Origin: a bacterium
GTDB lineage: Bacteria; SAR324; XYD2-FULL-50-16
DNA length: 64,000 bases
Assembly: GCA_018830885.1 (NCBI GenBank)
Contig: JAHJRI010000189.1
Coordinates: forward strand, 20,632-84,631
Direction: 5' to 3'
The notes under the pieces were generated by a model. It searched no databases. It worked only from the letters and a program-made list of their open reading frames with translations, and was not told where the DNA came from. Below, piece by piece: positions 24,526 to 33,185 of this stretch (the stretch's first letter is position 1; the number at the start of each line of letters is the position of its first letter). A program made the position numbers and the translations under genes.

Positions 24526-26697
24526 TCAGGTCATCCGAATTTTATGTTCAGGTTTGCCAAGATAAAAACCCTGGGAAAAGTCTATCTCCAATTCGCAGAT
24601 TTTCTCCTGTACCGCTTCACAGTGAACAAATTCGGCAATGACCTGTGTTCCGATATCCTTGGCCAGGCGTGTAATCGCTTTCGTAATGGTGTAACTTTTC
24701 ACATCAGTATGGATGTTCTTGATGAATTTTCCATCAATCTTAATAAAATCTGCGTTCAGTTCAAGTAAGCGACTGAAATTAGACTGTTCAGCACCAAAAT
24801 CGTCAATCGCAATCTTACACCCGATTTCCTTGAGCGCTGTTAGTTGTTCCAGTACCTGATCCGAGTCTGTCACACTGATACCCTCCAGAACTTCGAAAAC
24901 AATCTGTTCAGGAGAAATGGCAACTTCCTGAAAGAGTGACCTCATGTATCTGACCAGAAATCCCTCTTTCAAATCATCTTCAGTAATGTTGATAGAAAAT
25001 TCAAATGATGTGTTCTTAAAGATATCAACACTTTTACGGATCATTACCTGGGTCAACTCATGAATCATGCCAACCATTTTCGCAGCATCAAGAAACAGAT
25101 ACGGCGAAACAACCTCTCCGTTTTCAACCATTCTTGACAGACACTCGTACTTCGTTATCAGACCCGTGCGGTTGTCAATGATGGGTTGAAAAAACGGAAT
25201 GATGAAATCGTGCTTCAGTGCTTTCCGGACCCGGTTCATCCAGTGCATATTGGTTTTTTGCCGTTCTTCAACCACCATTTCCTGGGTCAGGATAAATACC
25301 CGATTGCGGCCTCTTCTTTTCGCCTCGATCATCCCCAGATGCGCCTGTTTCAGAACATCCGGGCCACTACCATGGGTCCCAACGATGGTTACCGTAGCTT
25401 GAATGGAGATGCCGCTGCCAAGGACAAAGTTCTGATTAAACACCTTACGATGCAGCTCTCTTGCATGTGCCCCGGCCATTTCCATGGAAGTTCCCCTGAC
25501 CAGCAGGACAAATTCAGCCGATGTTCTACGAAAGAGCAAGCTGTGTTCCGGTTGATTATCATGCAGGAATTGGCCCAGTTTCTTCAGAAGCTCATCACCG
25601 GCCTCAAAACCATAAAAGGTATTGATCTGGGAAAAGTTGTCAAGTCCTATCAACAAGAGGACCAGCTCTTCGTTTTGGTGCAGAACACTATCCAGCTTGA
25701 TTTTGTTAAATAGCCCGGTCAGCTCATCCGTGATCAGTTTCTTTGCAAGTTCCTCTGTTTGTTCCTGAACCCTGTGCTCCAAGGAAAGATTCAGGTCAGC
25801 CAACTCATCTTTTTTTTTCTTCAGCTCTTCTTCAGCCAGCTTTCGATTCGTAATGTCATGGGAAACCGCCTGGATCCCGATAATCACTTTGTTTTGATCA
25901 ACGACAGGTTGCAGGGCTGTCAAAAAACAATACCCTTTCTGGTCAATCCGGAATTCATCTTCATATTGTCTCCCGGCGCCGGTTTTATGGAGTAGTTCAA
26001 AACGTTCTGTAAAAACATCTGACAGGTCTTTTGGTAATATATCTTGAATGCGTTTTTGAGATAAACGATCGGGATCCAACCGGTAAAATGAGATGGCTTC
26101 TTGATTGGCCATCCGCAATCTGCCATTGAGATCGCAATAGATGGCAACTGCACCGATATTGTCAAATAGAAGTCGATGCTTTTCCTCGCTCTTCTTCAGA
26201 TCGGCAAATGTGCGCTCGTGTTCGCTGATTTCGGACTGCAGTTGAACATTGACAACCGTCAACGCGACAGTCTGTTCTTCCAGTTTCAGTCGATTCTGGC
26301 GATTCTCCCTCAACAGGTCTGCTTTCTCGAGTGCTTTTTCAACAGAATGTTCAAGCACTTTCATGTCATAAACGGGTTTTGTTACAAAATCCCAGGCATG
26401 AAGTCTCAGTGCTTCAATGGCATCTTGAATCGTGTTGGTGCTTGAAACCATGATAATCGGCGTTTCCGGGTTCTCTTTCGCCGCAGTTGCCAAAACATCC
26501 AGTCCATTTATTTCAGGCATTCTAATATCCACCAGCATGATATCGGGATCAACCTCTCTGAACCGGTCCAAGCCTTCCTGACCGTTACCGGCAGTAATGA
26601 CAGTATACCCGGAGTCCTCAAAATAGCCGGCAATGCTGTTCAAGACCACCGGATCATCGTCAATTGCCAGTAACTTGATATCGGATCTCTTCCGCAT
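24526..26697 (-). CDS. Response regulator with REC, PAS, degenerate GGDEF and EAL domains (c-di-GMP signalling)
   Basis: A 723-residue protein. The REC domain (1-125) has the acidic cluster DDD at 13-15, phosphoacceptor D57 (LVDIRMPE) and TKP. After a coiled coil comes a PAS domain (about 170-285) and another coiled coil. The GGDEF domain (about 320-475) reads RRTSAEF where GGDEF is expected, so diguanylate cyclase activity is unlikely. The EAL domain (about 490-720) keeps the key residues: YECL in the EAL position, SINITEDDL, FEVLEG, IDDFGAE, FIKIDGKF, AEFVHCE and QGFYLGKP. An active c-di-GMP phosphodiesterase gated by phosphorylation is therefore the likely function. No histidine kinase gene is adjacent, so the partner is elsewhere. 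Confidence 0.92.
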   Translation of the reverse strand: MRKRSDIKLLAIDDDPVVLNSIAGYFEDSGYTVITAGNGQEGLDRFREVDPDIMLVDIRMPEINGLDVLATAAKENPETPIIMVSSTNTIQDAIEALRLHAWDFVTKPVYDMKVLEHSVEKALEKADLLRENRQNRLKLEEQTVALTVVNVQLQSEISEHERTFADLKKSEEKHRLLFDNIGAVAIYCDLNGRLRMANQEAISFYRLDPDRLSQKRIQDILPKDLSDVFTERFELLHKTGAGRQYEDEFRIDQKGYCFLTALQPVVDQNKVIIGIQAVSHDITNRKLAEEELKKKKDELADLNLSLEHRVQEQTEELAKKLITDELTGLFNKIKLDSVLHQNEELVLLLIGLDNFSQINTFYGFEAGDELLKKLGQFLHDNQPEHSLLFRRTSAEFVLLVRGTSMEMAGAHARELHRKVFNQNFVLGSGISIQATVTIVGTHGSGPDVLKQAHLGMIEAKRRGRNRVFILTQEMVVEERQKTNMHWMNRVRKALKHDFIIPFFQPIIDNRTGLITKYECLSRMVENGEVVSPYLFLDAAKMVGMIHELTQVMIRKSVDIFKNTSFEFSINITEDDLKEGFLVRYMRSLFQEVAISPEQIVFEVLEGISVTDSDQVLEQLTALKEIGCKIAIDDFGAEQSNFSRLLELNADFIKIDGKFIKNIHTDVKSYTITKAITRLAKDIGTQVIAEFVHCEAVQEKICELEIDFSQGFYLGKPEHKIRMT

Positions 26698-27119
26698 AGT
26701 CTTTTTTGCTCGTCAGAGTCAGTGATGATTCGGGAAATGGCTGGGGGTGATTTTGGATCTAGGCTGGATGATAATTCAATGCGCTTTTAGAAAGGCATTG
26801 TGATTCTCTCCCCCTCTGGGTAGTCGACCCAATTATCCGCTTCGTTTTCCAACCGGACAAAGTGCATTTGGTCAATTCATCCGGGTTGTGAACAAAGGGG
26901 TGCACTGCATGTTGTCTTTCAGAACACCCTAGCACGATAATTGATCATCGTAAATGGGTTGGTAACTTTCCTGCTTCCCCCGGAGAAGGACTTTTTTTCT
27001 GCCGAATATTGAGATCTGCAGAATTAAGTGGAACGTGTGCTGGAAAAGACGTTCCACCCAATAAAGCGGGGTATTCAGAAACCGTGCAAGGAGACGCCAC
27101 GATCTAATTACTGCGATCT
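26698..27119. other. Intergenic region with a hairpin
   Basis: 422 bases between the usp gene and the response-regulator gene, both reverse. A perfect 8-bp hairpin GTGGAACG/CGTTCCAC at 27028-27057 (14-base loop) lies about 60 bases beyond the usp stop codon and could be its transcript end, though no T-run follows. No gene is supported. Confidence 0.45.
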
Positions 27120-27515
27120 CTACTTTACGGCAACAACAGGACAGTGAGCAGATAGGATAACGTGCTGGGCAGTCGATCCAAAAAAGAACTTACCGACTTT
27201 GGACTTTTTTTCTGTTCCGAGAATGATATGATCAACCCTTTCCTGTTCAGCAAAAAAAACGATGTTTTCGGCAACGGTAAGGTTGTTTGAAGGCAGCATT
27301 TTTGTTTCGCAACTCAGGCTATCGATCTTGAGAAAATTCTTTGCGTATTCCAGTATTTTCTCAGCATGGCCAAGATCATCCAGATGTTTTTCTTGATCAT
27401 TTTCAAGAGCTGTTACGGCAATGACATGGGCATTTAAAGCTTTTGCGTACTTCAACGTGAGTTCCAGCGCTTTTTTCGCAATATTTGACCCATCATAACA
27501 AACCATTATTTTCAT
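27120..27515 (-). CDS. Universal stress protein (UspA family)
   Basis: A 131-residue single-domain Usp. The start at 27515 (MKIMVCYDGS) is selected by GAGAGGAGGA directly upstream; a further in-frame ATG at 27539 has no site. The ATP-binding signature is present as GTEKKSKVGKFFFGSTAQHVI, close to the G-x2-G-x9-G-S/T consensus, and the C terminus CPVVAVK is typical. Usp proteins accumulate under starvation and stress. The promoter region carries a perfect 13-bp palindrome immediately after a TTGACA-type promoter. The gene lies directly downstream of the PrkA/SpoVR stress operon, separated by about 320 bases, which suggests related regulation. Confidence 0.92.
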   Translation of the reverse strand: MKIMVCYDGSNIAKKALELTLKYAKALNAHVIAVTALENDQEKHLDDLGHAEKILEYAKNFLKIDSLSCETKMLPSNNLTVAENIVFFAEQERVDHIILGTEKKSKVGKFFFGSTAQHVILSAHCPVVAVK

Positions 27516-27588
27516 GCTTCCTCCTCTCTCTCGTTTCAATGTCCTGGTGCGATTCCCGTTCTGAGTGTATTTAGCTGCTTATCTGAGC

Positions 27589-27653
27589 ACTGATATACAA
27601 TTTTTCCTTCTATTGTATATCAGTTTAGTAATTTAGATAGGGTGAATTGTCAA
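27589..27653 (-). promoter_or_regulatory. Putative promoter with overlapping palindromic operator upstream of usp
   Basis: On the reverse strand TTGACA (27653-27648) is followed after 17 bases by TACTAA (27630-27625). A perfect 13-bp palindrome then begins at once: arms 27612-27624 and 27589-27601 (ACTGATATACAAT), 10-base loop. A transcript would start inside the right arm, so a repressor bound there would block initiation. The -10 is weak (3 of 6). The palindrome could instead act as an RNA hairpin at the 5' end of the usp message. Confidence 0.45.
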
Positions 27654-27834
27654 GTCTTTTGGATTCAACCTGTTGTTATTTTGCAAATTATTACATGTCC
27701 CCGAATGGTTATTACCAGACGGGTGTCAAGTCAACTGTCTCAGATCGGGACCAGCAGCCAATGGGGGAGATGGTCGCGTTATGGTTGCCCTGATCTCTGT
27801 GCAATCAAAGCGACATTCAAGACTTGACATGACA
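27641..27834. repeat. Segment bounded by inverted TGTCAAGTCTT ends (possible miniature element)
   Basis: TGTCAAGTCTT at 27648-27658 and its exact complement AAGACTTGACA at 27819-27829 bound about 180 bases lying between the last gene of the PrkA operon and usp. Similarity extends a few bases beyond both core arms. A third copy of TGTCAAGTC lies inside at 27724-27732. No transposase is encoded and no target-site duplication is obvious. The left end supplies the TTGACA hexamer of the putative usp promoter. Confidence 0.35.
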
Positions 27835-30339
27835 CTAGCGTAAAATCTCTTCAAAACGGATGATATCCTTTCGCAGGGCAAACACCACCGTATCCAGGGC
27901 GATATCCTCTGAGTAGGCGTACAATCGGCACATATTGCTGAGTATGTTTTCCATCATATCGTGAATCGTTGTGCTGTACTGGCTCATGCGTTCAGGACTG
28001 TTCTTCTGATGAAAGAAGGCATTCTTCAGTTGCTCGGGATTAATACCTTCATCCACCTTTCGATGGGATAGCAGCAGACCGTATTCACTGGCAAAACATT
28101 TCAGAAAACGGTCTTCTCTGGAAGCGATAATCGATTTGTTTTCTTCCAGTTTAATCTCATTCTGGCTTTGGCATTTTAAAAACTTCTGGGCCATCTCTTC
28201 CCGTGTTTTCTCCGTATCCTTTTCCGAGTCAATGATAACCTCTAATGCCTGCATGAAGTTGATATCCGGTTTCTCAACCTTCTGTCCCGTTTGAGGATCT
28301 ACAAAGGAGAATTTGGGTACCATAATATGGGAAAAGGCCTTATTCTGGACCGCACTATTGAGGAGTGCATATTGAATATAACGCCTTAGATCCAACTCTA
28401 TCTGCAGAGGATCACGGTCGACCGTACAGACCGTGATCTCGTTTTTCAGGATCGCATAGTAAAGATTCCGCACAACATCCACCAGATTCCTGAAGTGCCC
28501 GTAATTTCCTATGCCTTCAATATCGCTCTCTTCTGTTGTATACCCATAGCGCATATAGGGAACCGGTGGTCTTTCTTTTTTGATGGTGTCATCTGTTGCC
28601 AGCCAGTGATGCAATTCAGGTCCCTCATCAATGATTCGACTCAGCTGTTTGAGAAAAATACCAACATGAATTTTCCTTCCATCAGAATGAACGATGGTAT
28701 TCCGCATGATATTCTGGAGTTGCCTGACCGAGATACCACTGATGCCTTCATTGGGGAAATGCTCGTTCCAGAGCACCCGCATGAATTCATTGTCAATCAG
28801 TTGCAACTGGTCATTGGTGAAAAGGCTGCTTTCCCTCAAATGAACAGCACGGGGGTGGGCCACAATATAGCTGGAAAAGGACGCTGCATCAAAGCTGTTC
28901 AGATTCATCCGCATCATTTCATTATGAAATGGATGCCAATGGGGCAGTTCCTGAATGGTGCGCACTGGATCTTCACTGTGTGCCGCGTAGATATACAATT
29001 TCTGTTCGGGTGTGATGGAATGATAGAGCTTTTTTTTCTCTTCACTCCAGTTCTCGGGCAGGTTCTTGCGGACCGGCGGCAGCAAGCGCGTTAAGACCGA
29101 ATAGTAGGCTGCAATTCTCAATAGATTGGGATCGACGTCATATTGCTCCCGCATATTGGACATATCCCGTCGCAGAATATCCATTTCCGAGTTTGCATCC
29201 AGAAGGTAATTGACCGGTACGCGCTCAATGCGGTCCAGGAGTTTAGAAGAATCCAGTTTTTTATCGAGATTTTTCATCTCCTCAATGTTGGTTGTTATCA
29301 CCACTGTATTGTCAACCGATGCCTGGGTTGACTCAACTGAGACCTTCCCGCTCCCAAGCAACATGAGCAGGGGTTTATAGTCCCTCTCCTTGGAACCGTC
29401 ATCCAGACCGAACGCATCATGAATATGCAGTATGCCCCGATTGGAATCAACAATGGCGCCATCGTATCGATAAAGTATTTTCCCTGGCATATGTTCATTC
29501 AGAATCGTGGCGTTCTCAGCATCCAGAAAAACGGGATTGGCTCGGGCCCTTAGATAACTCGTATCATCGATATTGGAAATACCTTTTGCCTGGGATGTTG
29601 AGAACTCAATCTCCTCGATGCGGATATACTCCTCCAGGATTTCGTAAAGGGATCTTTCCTTGTTTCGGGGATTCTGCATCAACGCTTCCAATATATCCAG
29701 CGTCCGCTTATCCAGTGTGGCATTCTGGTAGAAATTCGGAATCAAGACCTCTTGCTGTTTTCCAGCCTGTCTTTTGATAAAATCGAACACCTCTTTCCGG
29801 GGATGAATAATCTGCCCGTCGCTGCGCTGCATTGTCACCGGAATGAGAAGAACAGGGTTGTGATGAAACTGGGAACGGATTTCGATAGTTCGTCCCTGCT
29901 TATTGGAAAAGCTGAAATAGAATGTATACAGTCGGACAGACTTTTGTTTGGTATATTCCTCCAGAGCTCTGACAATCAAGTCAACAATATTGGTTTTTCC
30001 GGATGCCGGTGGTCCTACCAGGACAATACCGCGATTTAGACTGGCTTCATTGTCGAAAGACTCGATAACGTCCACGATATGCTTGATGCAATGTTCCTGG
30101 CCAAAAACCGCATTGATCCCGTTTGAAAAGAGATCTTTGAATACATTATAGCTGAGAATGGGTTCCCCACTCCGTACCACGATCTCAAACCCGAAATACT
30201 TGATGGCATCGGATATCAAAGATGATGATGTGTGAAGATGGGCATAGGGATCTGAAACAACATCATTCATAAAATCAGAAAAGTGTAGGCTTTTTTTCTT
30301 CTGTCCTGCTAACAGTTCCCTGAGGTTCAGTGTTTCCAT
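27835..30339 (-). CDS. Second, divergent PrkA-like AAA+ ATPase/serine kinase family protein
   Basis: An 834-residue cytoplasmic protein and the fourth gene of the operon. It has the PrkA-type AAA core: Walker A VLVGPPASGKTN (about residue 110), an acidic strand RGILHIHDAFGLDD in the Walker B region, VVITTNIEEMKNL (sensor) and SKLLDRIERVPVNYLL. The N-terminal FSDFMNDVVSDPYAH and the FGQEH start of the AAA domain parallel the family's usual N terminus. It is some 90 residues longer than its neighbour PrkA and much diverged from it, so it is a paralogue with its own role rather than a recent copy. The start has GAGGGGGT immediately before ATG, and the gene begins 6 bases after spoVR. Kinase activity is inferred only from family membership. 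Confidence 0.85.
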   Translation of the reverse strand: METLNLRELLAGQKKKSLHFSDFMNDVVSDPYAHLHTSSSLISDAIKYFGFEIVVRSGEPILSYNVFKDLFSNGINAVFGQEHCIKHIVDVIESFDNEASLNRGIVLVGPPASGKTNIVDLIVRALEEYTKQKSVRLYTFYFSFSNKQGRTIEIRSQFHHNPVLLIPVTMQRSDGQIIHPRKEVFDFIKRQAGKQQEVLIPNFYQNATLDKRTLDILEALMQNPRNKERSLYEILEEYIRIEEIEFSTSQAKGISNIDDTSYLRARANPVFLDAENATILNEHMPGKILYRYDGAIVDSNRGILHIHDAFGLDDGSKERDYKPLLMLLGSGKVSVESTQASVDNTVVITTNIEEMKNLDKKLDSSKLLDRIERVPVNYLLDANSEMDILRRDMSNMREQYDVDPNLLRIAAYYSVLTRLLPPVRKNLPENWSEEKKKLYHSITPEQKLYIYAAHSEDPVRTIQELPHWHPFHNEMMRMNLNSFDAASFSSYIVAHPRAVHLRESSLFTNDQLQLIDNEFMRVLWNEHFPNEGISGISVRQLQNIMRNTIVHSDGRKIHVGIFLKQLSRIIDEGPELHHWLATDDTIKKERPPVPYMRYGYTTEESDIEGIGNYGHFRNLVDVVRNLYYAILKNEITVCTVDRDPLQIELDLRRYIQYALLNSAVQNKAFSHIMVPKFSFVDPQTGQKVEKPDINFMQALEVIIDSEKDTEKTREEMAQKFLKCQSQNEIKLEENKSIIASREDRFLKCFASEYGLLLSHRKVDEGINPEQLKNAFFHQKNSPERMSQYSTTIHDMMENILSNMCRLYAYSEDIALDTVVFALRKDIIRFEEILR

Positions 30340-30345
30340 ACCCCC

Positions 30346-31965
30346 TCATGCGCTTATGGGTTTTTCCGATTTTTTCATCTGTTCGATGACCTGCTCAAAT
30401 GTCATCTCCGGCACATTCTTTTCAGAGAGCCGGTTATTCGAATAGGTAAACAGAGAGCCCCCACTGACAAGGGATACAGCCCCTTTCCAGATATAGTGAA
30501 TGTTCCGGAGTGTCGGCCGGATCCAATCCTTGCGTAGTTTTTTGCCGTCATTTCTGTGCAAAAGCAATAAGCCACCATCAATGAAATCGGTATCAATGAG
30601 ATATATCCGTGGGCGCTGGAAATGGGTAAAAAACATCAACATCTCTTCTTTGACAAGTCGAGGATCAATCCAGACAAATTGGGAATCGTCCCGGATGATT
30701 GTCTCCTTGTTCAATCCCAGCATGTTGACATACATTTTCGGTATCCTGTTCAGGTAAAATGCTTCCACCAGCTCTTCCGACAGAAACCGCCTCAGAAACT
30801 CATAATCCGTAATGGTTCTTACCAAGTGTTCCATGGCAGCCACAGGCTCTGTTCTGGCTGGTTTCTTCCAGGTCTCTTTCTTGTGTTGATCGGTCTCCTC
30901 AATAAATTCCAACTCTACCTTACCATCCCGATAGAGTTCTTCGATGTGATTCCAAAGATGGTAGCCGAGGTGGTAGGGATTGCGCATGAAGAAAGGACGT
31001 GGCGAGCAGACCCCCGAAAATACTCTTGCATAATCGATAACCCCCTTGACCGCTTTTTCCGCAAACAGTTTCAACATGATTTTCTTTTCCCAGTACATAG
31101 CCCAGCCCTCATTCATGATCTGCGATCGAATGACAAAATCATGGGATGAATGGGAGACATACATATAATCCAGAATCGCCTTTTCAGCCCTGCTTGTCGG
31201 GGCATAGCGGCAGAGAAAGCCCAGTATGTCCTGACAGGGTCGGTAGAGTCGGAACCCTTTGCGGCTGATCTGTTCCTGATGATCCTTTTTTTTCTGTTCC
31301 TTTTCCCAGGCAACTTCCACCGAATCATACTGCAGCAGAACATCCATTGTGTATGAATAAGGCCTCATGAGCTTTGGCGTGGGACTGTCGTTCTCAACCG
31401 ATTCAGCCTCCTTGTACCGAAAAGAATCGTCTTCGACAGAATGGGCAAGATTATGCTGAGAGTGAGGAGCAATCAGTGGTATGACAGATTCCGCAGCGTT
31501 CCAGAACTGAATGTAGTTTTTTTCTCCCATCTGCTGCTGCCCCATATTGACCTTTTTCACCAAATGCATCACATACTCGGTTCGATCCGGATTTGAGTCC
31601 TGCAGCACGTTTAACTCTGAAAACTCACAATGTCCCACCACATGCGCCATCACTGAAGCCTGCATCATGGGTGAATTACTGTTGTTCAGATAGGCATAGG
31701 CGGGGTTGCCGGTCTGGACGACCTCATAGTAGAGGCTGGATTCCTGACCTGTTTCAATATTGAATTTTTTAGTCACCATGCGTTTACCCTCCCAAATATT
31801 CACAGGACTGGTCGGGTAAACATGTTTTTCCAGCAGCGAGGCGAATTCAATACGATCCAGAATAAAAAACCGTATTTCAGGCAGGGTTCGCCCCATGTCA
31901 TTGGCGTGCCAAATAACACGGGATTCCAATTCGTGGAGTACAGGATCCGTTTTCACTGGTTTCAT
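30346..31965 (-). CDS. spoVR: SpoVR family protein
   Basis: About 539 residues from ATG 31965, chosen for the GGAG eight bases upstream; a TTG at 31995 is also open. SpoVR hallmarks: SVMAHVVGHCEFSELN (His-rich motif), the LHESHDFV-like VSHSSHDFVIRSQIMNEGWAMYWEK segment, NPYHLGYHLWNHIEEL, and a C-terminal RPTLRNIHYIWKGAVSLVS. In Bacillus SpoVR is linked to spore cortex formation; in non-sporulating proteobacteria (YcgB) it always travels with PrkA/YeaG and YeaH and is part of a stationary-phase/nitrogen-starvation response. Its biochemical activity is unknown. Here it is third of four genes in a tightly spaced operon. Confidence 0.95.
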   Translation of the reverse strand: MKPVKTDPVLHELESRVIWHANDMGRTLPEIRFFILDRIEFASLLEKHVYPTSPVNIWEGKRMVTKKFNIETGQESSLYYEVVQTGNPAYAYLNNSNSPMMQASVMAHVVGHCEFSELNVLQDSNPDRTEYVMHLVKKVNMGQQQMGEKNYIQFWNAAESVIPLIAPHSQHNLAHSVEDDSFRYKEAESVENDSPTPKLMRPYSYTMDVLLQYDSVEVAWEKEQKKKDHQEQISRKGFRLYRPCQDILGFLCRYAPTSRAEKAILDYMYVSHSSHDFVIRSQIMNEGWAMYWEKKIMLKLFAEKAVKGVIDYARVFSGVCSPRPFFMRNPYHLGYHLWNHIEELYRDGKVELEFIEETDQHKKETWKKPARTEPVAAMEHLVRTITDYEFLRRFLSEELVEAFYLNRIPKMYVNMLGLNKETIIRDDSQFVWIDPRLVKEEMLMFFTHFQRPRIYLIDTDFIDGGLLLLHRNDGKKLRKDWIRPTLRNIHYIWKGAVSLVSGGSLFTYSNNRLSEKNVPEMTFEQVIEQMKKSEKPISA

Positions 31966-32023
31966 AAGCTGACTCCAAATAAAATCATCCTTCAACAGAA
32001 TTCAGGCTCAGAACCAATTGCCA

Positions 32024-33091
32024 TCACTCCTGACCAGGTTCAGCAAACAGTTTTTTGATGGTCAGGACCGTGTCCGAATTGGAGCGGTACCGACTCAAAC
32101 GGACGATCCGGTCAAACACAAATTCCTTCTCCAGTTCCACAATCAGTTTACTCCACTGGGATGGGAAAACCTCAACAACCCCAATCCGGTTGAAGACCGG
32201 GCAGATATCCTCTTTCAGAATCTGGACGATTTCCTGGCCATCCGATCCGAAAATCTCTCCATCCCCAAAATAGAACCCGTAAAAATTGGTTGTCCCGGTA
32301 TCGTACTCTCCGAAGGCAATCTGGTATATCAACTCAAATACAATGGCCGCCCGAGTGCCTCCAATATTCCCGACCTGATAAAACTCATTTTCCTGAACTT
32401 CATAGGCCTTCACATCGTGGACAAAAAACCGGTGATCCACATTCCGCGCACCATAGTTGAAATCCAGCCAGTTCTTGATAAAATTAACCATCTTTTTCTC
32501 TGACGCCAGCCGCTGCCCATAGGTGGAGTAGGAGATATCCCCCATATAAAACACAACCGCTTTGAACCGGGGTTTTTCAACCCGCTGCGGGACCTTGAAC
32601 CGTTTATCCCTTCTCAGGAACTGGATATCATACCTCCCCTGGGCGGGAGCATAGGTTCCTGTCCCGATACTGGTGCGAAGCGACCGCTTGAAGGTTCTTT
32701 TCTTATCCAGGATCACACCTACCGGAGCAAAGGTTCTGAATTCGTATGAGACCTCTTTGATCTTGCCTTTCCCTTCCTTTGTCAAATTAGGTAACCTGAG
32801 TTTTTCCGCCAGCAGTGCCATAAACTTGTTAAAAGGAAGATTAAAGCGAATTTTCCCCCCCTCTCTGCCCGGACCCTGACCACCACCGCCCTGTCCCTCG
32901 CTGCCATCACCATAGGAAAAGGTTGGGACGACAATGTCATCTATCTCAACAATAATTTCGCTTCCCCGATCACCCAAAGTATCAAGATTTCCTTCATTCA
33001 GGATTTCATCGATCATATCCGAGACCTTCTCGTCGATAAAATCGTTGAACACACCCTCCGATTCATTCGAATTGATTTTATCTTCCTGCAT
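32024..33091 (-). CDS. yeaH: YeaH/DUF444 family VWA-domain protein
   Basis: A 355-residue protein, the second gene of the PrkA operon. The N-terminal third is acidic, then glycine-rich (GEGQGGGGQGPGREGG-type tract around residues 62-80). The C-terminal von Willebrand A domain starts FKAVVFYMGDISYSTYGQR, keeping the D-x-S-x-S metal-binding (MIDAS) motif, and later has NIGGTRAAIVFELI with the MIDAS threonine. The motif reads MGDIS where YeaH usually has MDVSGSM. YeaH is the constant partner of YeaG/PrkA; a scaffold or metal-dependent adaptor role is inferred. GGATGG lies ten bases before the ATG. Confidence 0.92.
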   Translation of the reverse strand: MQEDKINSNESEGVFNDFIDEKVSDMIDEILNEGNLDTLGDRGSEIIVEIDDIVVPTFSYGDGSEGQGGGGQGPGREGGKIRFNLPFNKFMALLAEKLRLPNLTKEGKGKIKEVSYEFRTFAPVGVILDKKRTFKRSLRTSIGTGTYAPAQGRYDIQFLRRDKRFKVPQRVEKPRFKAVVFYMGDISYSTYGQRLASEKKMVNFIKNWLDFNYGARNVDHRFFVHDVKAYEVQENEFYQVGNIGGTRAAIVFELIYQIAFGEYDTGTTNFYGFYFGDGEIFGSDGQEIVQILKEDICPVFNRIGVVEVFPSQWSKLIVELEKEFVFDRIVRLSRYRSNSDTVLTIKKLFAEPGQE

Positions 33092-33185
33092 TTGACCATC
33101 CTGTTATCTGTCACCAGCTCCCGTCATCATCAGGTTGTGAACGACCATCCGATAGGGGTGTGACCCGCGATTTTATCCGATCTCA

